Of a stretch of DNA of 64,000 nt, positions 34,901-46,547 are shown piece by piece. The DNA comes from Vitis vinifera (Eukaryota > Streptophyta > Magnoliopsida > Vitales > Vitaceae): positions 10,843,001 to 10,907,000 of the forward strand of contig NC_081822.1 of assembly GCF_030704535.1 (NCBI RefSeq), given 5' to 3'. Position numbers and translations under genes: made by a program. Under the pieces are notes generated by a model. That model worked only from the letters and a program-made list of their open reading frames with translations, was not told the DNA's origin and did no database searches. The first letter of the stretch is position 1. Each line of letters starts with the position of its first letter.

Positions 34901-36900
34901 ATCTCCATGTTGGCTTAAATTTCTAAGATTCAAATAAAATCAAAAGTCTTTCATGTTACTTTATTCTCACATTTTTGTTGAGCCTTCAAATGCTACCAAC
35001 ACCGTTAAGTCTAAACAATTAATTCTAGGAATGAATTTAGTCATCATATTTGTTGGAATGTCCCTATAGGGATTTTTTTTTCACTATAATAGCACCCCAT
35101 GCAATCACATCTCTAATAAAATGCATTCTAACTTTAATATATTTGGTCCTCTCATGGAATATTTAATTTTTAATTAAATGTATAACACTTTGGTTATCAC
35201 AATACACAATAGTCAAACCTTGTTGCATAAGCCTAAATCACCAATCATACCCTTAAGCTTAAATAGTTTCTTTCACTACTTCTACTGCAATCATGTATTT
35301 TGTTTCATTTGTTGACAAAACAACTATAGATTCCAAGGTTGTTTTCCAACTAATAACACTATAACATAAAGTGAATACATATCCTATTAGAGACCTTCTA
35401 TCCAAATCTCCAGCATAGTCAAAATCAATATAAGCAACAGTTGCCTTAGAGACTTACTTCTCTTATTATATACTAAGCCAACATGTGATGTTCCTCTCAA
35501 GTATTGAAGCATTCATTTCACTAACTGCATGTCTGACCTAGTGCAAACTATAGCATACATGATCTTTCCCATTGAACAAGCATAAAAAACATGACATGTG
35601 TTCCCCCTCTTCCTTAATCTTTGGTGATAAAACACTTGAAAGTTTGAAGTGAGCTACTAATTGAGTACTCATTGGTTTTGACCCTTACATTCCAAAATGT
35701 TCCAACACTTTCTCAATCTTTTTTGGTGAAAAATACAATTTCCCCTACTCTCAATCTTTATGAATCATCATACTTAATATTTTCTTCACAATTTTAAGGT
35801 ATTTCATTTTAAACTCCCCTTTAAGTTAAGTTTTAAACCAATTGACATTAGACATATTCTTATAGCTAGGTAATTAACATGTCATCAATACAACAATAAA
35901 TAAGTGAAAGAATCATTAAAAAAAATTAATTTTTTTTTTAAATTCCTTGTGATGAACACTTTTTTCATACTTAGTCCTAAAGTAGTTATTACCAATCATA
36001 AAAGTATCAAACCTTTTATATCACTTCCTAGAAGATTACTTTAAATCATAAAAAGATTTCTTCAACAAACAAACATAGTCATCCTTTCCTGAAGTAATGA
36101 ATCCCTTAGGTTGATGTAAACAAATATGTTCTTCCAATTCGCCATATAGAAAATCAATTTTGACATCAAATTACTCTAACTCTAAATCAAATAAAGCAAT
36201 CATAGCAATAACACTTTGATTGAGTTATGTTTCACAATTAGAGAAAACACTTCATTGAAACCCTTTCCCTCCTTTTATGTGTAGCCCTTTAGCTGAAAGA
36301 AAGTGTGAACTCACCTGTAAGCTCAACAAGCCTTCGTAGACTATAGACAACTTGACTAGGCTTCTCAACTAGTTGTCAAATATGGTTCTTTTGAAGAGAT
36401 TCAAACTCTTCATTCATAACAACAATCCATTATGTAGACTCCCTATTAGTGATAACTTCATGATAAGTACAATGTTTCTTATTTTCAATGTTTTCTATCA
36501 CACTAAGTGCATAAGCATACCTTTGAGATGGTTTAATCTATCTTCTCATTCTATCTCTAATCAAACTATATTATTACTCTTATGATGTATTTTCTTTATC
36601 ATTAGAATGTTGCACTCCTTTCTCCTTTGACTTCAGCACTTAAATTGTTCTTTCGATGGTTCTTGAAACTTTAGGCACAAACTCCACCTTCTCTTTTAGT
36701 TGAAGTTGTTTTCTACATCAAATTGCTCCTTCCTATGACTTAACATCACAAAATCATTATAAATCATATCTAATAAGACATTTGGAGAATGTTGAATATG
36801 GGCACAATAGTTTGTACTCTTTCACTCCATTTGCATATCCCAAAAATATACACTTTATTTTCCTTTTTATTCTTAAATTAGCATAACTAGAAGGGGACTA
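34901..36900 (-). pseudogene. Ty1/copia pol relic
   Basis: The minus strand shows, with many stops and frameshifts, pieces of copia polyprotein in normal order. Near 36850 is FLGYANGVKEYKL (integrase C-terminal side). At about 36000-36240 are FLYGELEEHICLHQPKGF and DDYVCLLKKSFYDLK (reverse transcriptase). YIDFDYAGDLDRRSLIGYVF and LSTNETKYM (RNase H) lie at about 35300-35440. No 5' LTR was found, so the element is truncated as well as mutated. Confidence 0.85.
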
Positions 36901-37931
36901 GACCATACCAAGTTTTCTATAATTTTTTATTCATGGTTAGAAAGAAAAGGAAAATATTGCTTGCTTTTCTCTTACTAACAATATTGATGTTTGCATTTCC
37001 AAGTAACTAGTTTGGAATTTGCCTAGGGTGTGGTGCTACTTAAACAAGTTGGTCTAAATCAGTTTATATCCAACATGATATTTAGGATGGTTTGAAAAAA
37101 TATTTATAATACTTGAATTGGGCTTAGATTGAGAGAAATCGGCCCTAACTCAATTTGAATTGGGCTTGAGTCAAGAGTTCAACCAAAACAAGCTTAACTA
37201 ATTCGATTTAACAATTTATAATATTTATAATCTATATTATTTCACATGACAATGTTCAATTTATATAATTCAAATAATTTTCAAAGTGATGTATCAAAAT
37301 TTAATTATGCAAGATAATAAATTTTTTTATTGTTATCTTAGAATGATATATTATTTATTATTTAAGTTTTGGTATAAATGTATAAAAGATAAAATTTTAA
37401 AAATTCATTACAAATGGGTTTAACTCAACTCAAATTTAACTCAATAATCCGAACATGTCTAACCCAAGTTTGGAAAAATGAGAATAAATTACGTTTGTAT
37501 TGACTATCTTGGATTTGAGGTTGGGTTGGGTTAAGTAAAACCGTAAGAGTTGAACGTTTATATATTTGGATTGGGCTCTGGTTGGGTGCAAACCCAACCA
37601 ACCCCTCGATTTGCTGGCCTATGTTTACCTGCCAAGATCCAGGGCCTCCAACTTCTCTCAGGCTTTCCTGAGACCTAGCCTGAAAATTTGACGTACTTAG
37701 TCACTTAGGTCTACATTTCATGGACCGAAGCCCACGCCAGGGGTGTGGGGTACTAAAGGCAAATCACACGTCAAATTCAATGGCCATGAAATCCAACATA
37801 AATGAGAGCAAAACCGCATAAATCACAGCTTTAGTGGTCAGCATTATCACAAAACAGTGCACAATTGTCAAATTTAAAGGAATATGATAAAAGAGAGTGA
37901 CAGTATCCATCACTTCTGGTCTCGTTGCTTC
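36901..37931. other. 3' flank of DFR-like paralog 2 and spacer
   Basis: No gene seen. From about 37715 the sequence (CATGGACCGAAGCCCACG...AGCTTTAGTGGTCAGCATTATC) matches the 3' flanks of paralog 1 and the shattered relic. This shows the duplicated units included downstream DNA. Confidence 0.6.
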
Positions 37932-39779
37932 TTACTTGTCAGCCGGAAGTGGCAGAAGCCCCTTCTCTCTGCATGATTCAATGGCTTCAGCACACACATC
38001 CCCAATGTCGTATTCCTCCGAATTGTACTGAAATTTGTATCCAAGGTCCAATAGTTTCTTAGAAGAGAGCGGAACGGGTTTCGGGAATTGATCCATACCC
38101 TCAAATCTGCTCAAAAATCAATATACAAAGTTCATCAAGTGGTAGCTAACGATGAGCCAGTGCATCAAAATCAAATATAGCATATAGTCATTCAGTAGAC
38201 ATGCATACTTGGCTGGGATATTGTACTCTGGATACTTGTTGCTCAATGACCTAGCAAGCTCTGTGATCTCAAAACAATGAGAGGAGCAAATGTATCGTCC
38301 CCTTGCCTCTGGATGCTCAAACAGGTATATATGAGCATTGCACAGGTCCTCTACATGCACAGCTTGTCCTCGAGTCAAGAGCACATAGCTGCGTTCATCT
38401 CCTATATATGTATATAACATGAAGGATATGTCATAGTGTGCAGTGATCGTGGTATAATAACAATAGTAACAATCAAAGTAGCCAGTCAAGTGAGACTTTT
38501 TTCAGACGTACCAGTAAGCAAGGCAAGTGAAATTTTAGCACCAACTGACAAGGAAGGTGAAATAAAAGGACCAATCACGAAAGGCGGATGAATGGTGACA
38601 AGATCAAGGCCTTTCTCTTTGGCGAATTCCCATGCAACTTTCTCCGCTGTTGTTTTAGCAACGTAATACATCTGTAGCAGCACAACTAAAATCGTCAGGC
38701 CAGGATCATAGTATTCTTGTTAATTACCGGGTCATGGTTATTAATTATGTAGTAATTTTGTTAAAAAAGAAAGATGAGTTCTGACCCATGCAGTCATCTT
38801 TTGAGCCTTGCAGTAGTCTATATCAGTCCAGAAGCTCTCATCAAACTCAAGCGGAGGCGGTTGTGGCCCAGTGGAAATGGTTCCGGTGGTTGAAGTGTAG
38901 ATAAGCCGCTTAACGCTCTTGGCCTTAGTGCAGGCCCTCATGATGTCCAACATTCCATTTACTGTTGGTTTTATCATTTCATTCTGCCGCAGCAGTATAT
39001 AATATTATTCATCTTTACCAAAGGAAAGGACGTCCATTGTTATCATTTATCAACATATGATAATAACAGTTATTATAATGATAATAATAGTAATAATTAA
39101 TAGTCAAATATCAAACTGTTTGGCTGCACTGAGACGAGACATTTTCAGAATATGTTATTCTTTTGAGTGCTCCACGCCGTTGGAGAAAACAAAAGAAGTA
39201 TTTATCGGGTGGGGTTCAGGATACAAGCTTGTTGCAAACAGAAATTGCTCCATACCACTTTTTTTTTTTTTAACCATTTCAAATGCCTAGGCTGCAATCA
39301 CGGAAGATGGCCAAAAAGATCACCTCTTTCATGGAAATATTAAGCTAACAATTATAAATTATTACCTCGGCGTCCTTAACCGATATGTCCATAGGGGAAG
39401 CGACATGGAAGACTCCAACACATCCCTGAATAGCATCGTCAAAACTTCCCTCTTCCTTCAAATCTGCTCTCCACAAGCTCAGATGCGTGCCGGCTTTCGG
39501 CAATTCCAGAAGATGCTTCACCTTACCATGGTCCGCTGCAACAGACCCTCGTTATAAGCTTATGATATGAAATGCATGAATGGTATTAAATCTTAGAAAA
39601 TAAACCAAGACAGTGAATTACGAGTAGTACGAACCGGGATCGCGCACAGTTCCATGAACATAGTAACCTCGTTGGAGAAGCCTCATAACCAGCCATGATC
39701 CTATGAATCCTGTGGCCCCCGTCACGCAAACGCTGCCCTTTCCACCTCCCTCGTTCTGATCAGTCCGACCTCCTTCCAT
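37932..39779 (-). CDS. DFR-like reductase, paralog 2 (intact)
   Basis: Same family as paralog 1; substrate unknown. Six exons: 39779-39635, 39535-39366, 38983-38786, 38671-38512, 38401-38209 and 38106-37932. They total 1041 nt and encode 346 residues. Exon sizes 170/198/160/193/175 equal those of paralog 1. The N-terminus is longer and Gly/Asp-rich before VTGATGFIG. Active-site Tyr and Lys are kept (MYYVAK). The DFR S128 position is Thr (YTSTTGT) and the N133 position is Ser. A possible TATA box at 39818-39824 lies only about 40 bp above the ATG, so the 5'UTR would be very short or another promoter is used. No in-frame stop or broken splice site was found. Confidence 0.93.
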
Positions 39780-39817
39780 CCCTCTGCATGAAATTCACTG
39801 CTTGGTCAACTTGGACA

Positions 39818-39824
39818 TTATATA
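39818..39824 (-). promoter_or_regulatory. Possible TATA box of DFR-like paralog 2
   Basis: TATATAA on the minus strand inside TTATATATAATGTCC. It is unusually close to the start codon. Confidence 0.45.
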
Positions 39825-42800
39825 TAACAGATGCCTACCCTCTATTTGTTGACAAAAGATTGGCCTACCTTAATAATTTGCTAATAAAATATTGGGCCCT
39901 TGTTTTTTGAGGTTGGCTCCTACTCTTTGCCTGTATTGGCCCGGCCTAGGGTTATTACGCGTACACCATGAACAGAAAAAATAGAGGGAGTGAAAAGGTC
40001 CCCCTAAGACACATCATATCATTGACCGATGTCTTCCGGTTCCTATTCACTTTGGTTAATATTGTAATATAATAAAAATTTATAATAATAAAAAAAATAC
40101 AACTACATAAAAAGAAATTAAACTAATGAACACATTGGTTTATTTGCAAAAAACTCATTATGTCATCCGTGTTGAAGCCTAGCCAATGGGGAGTGGTGCT
40201 TCTCCCTTCTTCCTTGTGAACGTTGTCCAGACACACTCTTCGAAGCCCAAGTCAAATGATTAATGTCAACTTGAGAGATTGCCCCCTTTTTTGGAGCTAA
40301 AGAAGGAGTGTTGTATTGTGCGTGCACCTTGATTTTGGGTTGGAAGAGAACTTTTATAGTGTCTAAAATGATGGCACATCTGTGTTGAAGTGGCTTCTTG
40401 ACTTTCGCAGTCATAGTGATAGCGACAGAGCAATCATCACACTTTAAGCGGTTGATAGGAATTGCTAATAGAGATGACCTAATGGTTCACTTGTCACCAC
40501 AATCTACAGGTCGTATGGTGCAGCGTGTAACAGGTTGCCTGCGAAGACAAGGTGACGTCCTATCAAGCGTACTTCTAATATGAGGAGAATGATTGCTCAT
40601 AGGAGTGGGTCAAAAAACCTATTCGGAATATATCGTGTAGTCTTAGAGAAACATAATGTAACCGGCTACTGATACTCATAGGCCAAATTGGACATTTCGA
40701 TCTGGTTATGCTCGTCCGGACAAAGATAGAAGGATGTCACGTGAAGCAAAGGTGGCCCACCACATGGCCACATGGGAAACCCCTACAATCCATAGCAAAA
40801 CATAAAATTAAAATAGAATTGGAAAAATAAAATAAAACTAGAAAATACAAAAAATGACAAAAAAAAAAAAAAATTGGTTTCTCAATCAAAATCCATCTTC
40901 TATTAACACTCACCTTTCTTTTTTGCTTATACATCTTTTAGAAACATTTGTCTTAATTGTGTTTTAAATATTGCAAAAAATAATTTCTTTTTTAAAAATT
41001 TCACATCCTATTTATTCTCTTCCAAAATTAAAAACGTTTAATTTATGACTTTGTTCATACATCAATGCCAATGGCAATTTTAAAGGAAGAGAACTACAAT
41101 TTTTAATCTACAACAAGATTTCCTTTACTCTCCTTTTAATTCTTTTGTACCAGGCCTTGGACATCTTAGAGTTCAGGAACAGCCCACATAAAAGCCCATT
41201 TTAAGCTGGAAGCCCAGTTTAGCTGAGCCTAATATATGGGTTTTCATTTGAAAATTTGAAATGCCGCCTAGTGTTGCTGTCCTATTATCACAAAAATTGG
41301 CAAACATAATCATGTGGGTTTGGTTTGAAAGCTTGTCGTTAATTTCAGGAGAACAAATTGGAACGCCGCCCCGAACCAGACCCTGGTTTCAAGTTTCATG
41401 CCCGGGCCGAATTTGATTTCAATCTTAGTGATCGGAGCAAAATGGAGCTGGTGCGAGGTACGATTAGAATCATCCTGGGCTAGCCCATTCACCAAATTCA
41501 AGAGTGTCTTCTTCCATGACCTATTAACTATATGGATCCGGTCCAAGACCATAAATTTTTGTAGTTAAATCATAAATGCTGTCAGTCACGGACTCATTGA
41601 AGATCACGTGCCTATCAGACCACTTCCGCATTGATGATTCCAGTAATTGCCAGGCTCAGTTAAAGTAGGACCCACTGATGGAACCTCCATTTTTGCAGCT
41701 ATCTCGCATTTGGAACTCTTTTATTTCTTCGATGCTTTATATTTGTGGTATGATTTGAAAGGAGAAACAAAAAGTTGTTTTCACTTTTCACCCGCACCAG
41801 CCAGAACCTGGCTACAAGCCTACAACATCTTCCTCTCATGATTTCTTGAGAGCTTTTAATTACTTAAGCATATTTTCTGAAAATAAGAACAATAAATGTA
41901 TTTGAAAAGTTTGGAATGATTTTTAATTTTGAAATCCTAATAGTATTCATTGGATTTCCATGGGGGCCATGAGTGCAATAAATCTGATATGATTTTATGA
42001 ATACGTTTGGGTCGTTGGGGCACAAGCGCACAAGGGATCACAAGAGAATCCGTGGTATCTGGGTGCCCATATCTATAAATGGGTCCTTCATCTCCAGGAA
42101 CATATAGCTGCTCATGCACAGTATCCGAACCAAGCACATGGCCTCATCTACACCCAAGGTTAACGTCACCGAATGATAAACCATTTGATTATAGTTCAAG
42201 GCCTTAAGCCCAGCAAAGTAGTTTCACTAATGAAAACTCTTTCCAGCCTCGGGATGGGGGTTGGCGGCAGGAACCCAGGAAGCTGCACGATGGTGTGCCG
42301 ACACTTTTGTTGCAACGCTGATCACGGACCCATATTTCAGGCCACAGAAGTGCGTCGGTGGTTGGTACTTGGTACATTCAAAAGGACACAATACGTTTTC
42401 CATTTCCATTTTCACAGTGGAAGGTAAAGTATGGTATAAAGGAAAAAGATAAAAACGCATGCCGGACTCACATGCACCCACAAACAACATTAATGGCAGC
42501 AATGTGGAGAGTGGGGCCAGTTTTCACATGGCGACGCCATTCTTTAGCCGCGTCTTCCTTTTTTGGAAGTAGCTCACCTGTTATCGCATGTAATTCTTTT
42601 GTGCTGGCTTTCTCTCTGAGTAATTAAACCGGCTTGACTTGAGTATCATAAAGATGCTACAATTTTTTTACCCATGCGAACCAAACAACTCGTTCCATTG
42701 GGATAGTGTAAATTGTATACATACAGGATAATTCCTGACCACTCCCAATGTAACCTAGACATCGCTAAAAGTTAAAAAGAGATAAAAGACCCACCACCTC

Positions 42801-43571
42801 CCATTACGTGAGGTACGGGAATGTGATTGGAACACAACGCCCAAATTACGTCCGACTACAACTCACTAAATGACCAAAAGGGCAAAAGGCCAAAGAGAAA
42901 GGAAGATGCTCTGTTTTTCTTTTCCTGTTCCTAGATTCTTCCACTTCGCATGCACTCTTTCGTCTTTATTCTTTGCTTTGAGGTTTTGAGTCTCCCATTT
43001 GCCTTGCCTCCGTTTAGATACCAAATCCATGGATTCGATTTCCTTATACGACGTCAGGACAATCATCGTGTCTCAAATTCCCAGGTCTAAACTCCAAAGT
43101 CAAAACAGAGCTGTAATGCGGCCCACTGAATTACGCCGTGATGTTCGCATTAGTTGGGAAATGACTTAAACCTGCTTTCCGCCAATGCACTGCTCCGCAT
43201 TCAGGGTGGGGAAGGTTATAACTTAGAACCAGCCACGTCTAGAAATCTAACATAACAACTACAAACAAAAATCTCGTGACTATCTCACAATTTATTGCAG
43301 GAGATTCTTACCTATATAAGTACCGAGGAACTATGTAAGGGAATCGATGCTGTCAGCGGCAATCCCCTTGTTTTGTATCCAGTAGAACAGTTAAAGAACT
43401 TCGAGGAAAGGAAATAATGAGTGACATGGACGATGGCAGTTAATCTTTGGGGCCCCACCAAATTGAGTGTAAGCCCCTACAATTCTTCAAGACGGCAATA
43501 CAGGGGTAGAAGCCTATGGACATTTTCACCCTCATTGTTCAACAGAGATCTTCAATTAAGTGCTTAATTAG
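39825..43571. other. 3.7 kb spacer: no gene recognised
   Basis: Mixed AT-rich sequence between divergently oriented genes. Several short open frames (for example 40163-40414 and 42173-42627) have no recognisable family or plausible splice partners. The two ends should hold the promoters of the flanking genes. Confidence 0.5.
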
Positions 43572-43578
43572 TATATAA
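43572..43578 (+). promoter_or_regulatory. TATA box of the mannanase gene
   Basis: TATATAA 69 bp upstream of the ATG at 43647. Confidence 0.65.
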
Positions 43579-43646
43579 GTTGCTTTTTATACAACTATAT
43601 AACCCACAAAAACTCTGAGAAGCTTTTCCACATTGAACTGTGAGAG

Positions 43647-46048
43647 ATGAAGAGTTGGGCTTTAGCTTTGCTTGTTCTTGTGTTTATTCAAAAACAGGGG
43701 AATTTCCTCCAAGTGGAAGCAGCCGATGGGTTCGTTAAAACCAGTGGAATGCATTTCGTGTTGAATGGGCTTCCGTACCATGCAAATGGGTTCAATGCGT
43801 ATTGGTTAATGTATGTGGCCTCAGACCCATCTCAGAGAAGCAAAATCTCATCTGCCTTTGCAGAAGCTGCAGGTCATGGCCTTACGATAGCCAGAACATG
43901 GGCTTTCAGTGATGGTGGATACAGACCTCTACAGTACTCTCCTGGCTCCTACAACGAACAGATGTTCCAGGTTTGTCTAAGATTTCTGCCCCTTTTTTTT
44001 TTCTCTCTCTTTTTTATTAAATTTTTAATCCATGTATTATTGTCCATGACCTTTCTTCTTCATTCTTTCTTTCCTTTCTTGGGTTCAAAAGGGGTTGGAT
44101 TTTGTAGTATCAGAAGCAGGAAAATATGGGATAAAGCTAGTGTTGAGCTTGGCAAACAATTATGAAAGCTTTGGAGGAAAGAAGCAGTATGTGGACTGGG
44201 CAAGAGGTCAGGGGCAGTATTTAACATCTGATGATGATTTCTTTAGGAACTCAGTGGCGAAGGGATATTACAAAAACCATATCAAGGTGGGTATCACATA
44301 CAACAGATCTTGTTCCTAATTCCTATCGTATTTTGTTGTTCTTTCTTATTAACATTTCTTACTGGATTGTTTTGCTTTATTTGATTTTATTACTTCTGAA
44401 TTTTGTTTTGGTGTCTTGGATTTTGGGTAATGGGATGAGTTTCTGCATTTGTTATGACATCAGTTCAACAAGGGTTTCCACCAAATTTTCTTCTCCGCTT
44501 TGGCAAATAGCTTCCATGATTACAGCTACTCATTTTGTGAAAAATTATTGAGTGTGATCTCCTCCCCCCCCCCCCCCCCCCCCCCAAAGAAAAAAAAGGA
44601 AAAGGAGCAAAAATGGTGATATTGATTCTAATTAATTTTCCATTTCTCATTAGACTGTTCTTACAAGGCGTAACAGCATCACTGGAGTTGTTTATAAGGA
44701 TGAGCCAACGATAATGGCTTGGGAGCTTATGAATGAGCCTAGATGCACTTCAGATCCATCAGGGAGGACGATTCAGGTTAGGCAAATCTCCCTCTTTCAT
44801 TTGCTTCATCGTTACCTCACTCTGAAGTTCTTATTTTTATTTTTTTACATAATATAAGATATTGGGTTCTTTTTTCCTTTTACATTTTTCCTTGACAAAG
44901 CGATCCATCCTGCCAATCAAATCAGACTTTGAGCTCTTAATCTTCCTATTAGTACTTATTCCAAAGCAGGAACAAGAAATGCCTAATTGCAGCATAATTC
45001 TTTTGCAGCGTCCGTAACAAGGATTCTAAAATTACCATTTTTTTATCATAGCTTTTCTTTGAAATTAATATTTATATAGGGACCACTAAATCCACCACCA
45101 AACTTGTAGCCAAGTTCCATTTAGTGGGTCTCTAGTTGAGTAGTGGGAAGGGCTGTAATTTTCGTTGCTAGTGGGAGCAGGAATCTTAGCCCCATGACCG
45201 GCCATAGGTTTAGGTTGGGTTACCTACCCAGAAAGATAAATAAATATTGTTGTATTTGTGTGACAGGCTTGGATTACAGAGATGGCCTCTTATGTAAAAT
45301 CCGTTGATGGAAATCACTTACTAGAAGCAGGTTTGGAGGGGTTTTATGGACAAACATCACCTCAGAAGCAGCAATACAATCCAAATTTTCAAGTGGGAAC
45401 AGATTTTATTGCAAATAATCAGATCCCTGGCATTGATTTTGCTACAGTTCACTCATATCCTGATCAATGGTAATAATCTTAAAATACATGGCGTTCCATC
45501 TTGAAACTGGCAATTTTACCGTTAAAAGCTCCCATCCTATCTATTTGCCTACAATGCCTCCTGAAATGTGTTATTTCTTTTGGATGAGCAGGTTCTCTAG
45601 CTCAAGCGATGACACCCAACTTTCATTCTTGAATGAATGGCTCAAGAATCATATCCAAGATGCACAGAATGTTCTTCGAAAACCGCTTCTCTTTACTGAG
45701 TTTGGGAAATCGTCAAAAGATTCCGGTTACAGCACATACCAGAGGGACATGCTGTTCAACACAGTCTACTCTGCAATCTATTCATCAGCCAGGAGTGGAG
45801 GTGCAGCTGTTGGTGGCATGTTCTGGCAACTTCTAACCGAAGGAATGGACTCTTTCAGAGATGGCTATGAGATAGTCCTCAGTGAGAGCCCCTCAACAGC
45901 CAATGTGATTGCTCAACAGTCCCACAAGCTTTACCTGCTTCGGAAGATGTATGCTAGGTTGAGAAACATACAGAAGTGGAAGAGAGCCAGAGCCATCAGA
46001 AGGGCTCAATGGTGGAATAGGAACAAGGGCAAGAATACGGGAAATTAA
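43647..46048 (+). CDS. Mannan endo-1,4-beta-mannosidase (GH5, secreted)
   Basis: Hydrolyses internal beta-1,4 links of cell-wall mannans; acts in the apoplast. Five exons: 43647-43970, 44092-44286, 44654-44776, 45267-45469 and 45592-46048. They total 1302 nt and encode 433 residues, the usual plant MAN length. Residues 1-26 are a hydrophobic signal peptide ending near VEAA. The GH5 acid/base Glu is in ELMNEPRC (about E201), and the nucleophile Glu is in LLFTEFGKS (about E318). [22 protein letters not shown] and GGMFWQL are further family blocks. The C-terminus is strongly basic ([14 protein letters not shown]). Intron 2 contains a 22-base C run. All catalytic parts are intact. Confidence 0.95.
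44564..44585 (+). repeat. 22-base poly(C) tract in mannanase intron 2
   Basis: An uninterrupted C run (G run on the other strand) about 70 bp before the intron 2 acceptor, followed directly by an A-rich stretch. Confidence 0.95.
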
Positions 46049-46547
46049 CTAAATAAAGAACATGACACAAGTTGTCCTAAAATGAAACTAGAGATGTTTT
46101 TAAAAGATTTAGCTAAGTTAAAGCTTCATGTTTGTTATGGATTTGGTAAGTTTGCAAGGAGGTGAATGCTCTCTTAGAGATGAGTTTTATTCATCCAAGG
46201 GAGTGAGACATATAAGATAACGTGATTTTCATAGATACATCTATGTGTAATTTAAAGGTAATTCTTATCTACTTGTGTTTTGAGCCCAGTCTACCATGTA
46301 CTTGGCTGTAACATTGTCCTCACTACCAAATGGACTACAAATCAATAAAGCAAAAGAGCCTTTTATTTATTGGGAACTATTCTCAACTAGCTATCTTTGC
46401 AAGGCTCCTTTTTATCAGCGGAACTTCACTTCAAATATCCCATTTGTAGTTTCTCATGGCAGACAAGTTAAAGCAGCGGACCGCCTGCTCTTTTGGCTTT
46501 ATGACTGCTCAACTTGAACAATGATTCCGTGGTACTGCTTCAAGGTT
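46049..46547. other. Convergent 3' flanks of mannanase and AGPase genes
   Basis: About 500 bp between two converging genes. It must hold both 3'UTRs and polyadenylation signals; no separate gene is seen. Confidence 0.6.
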
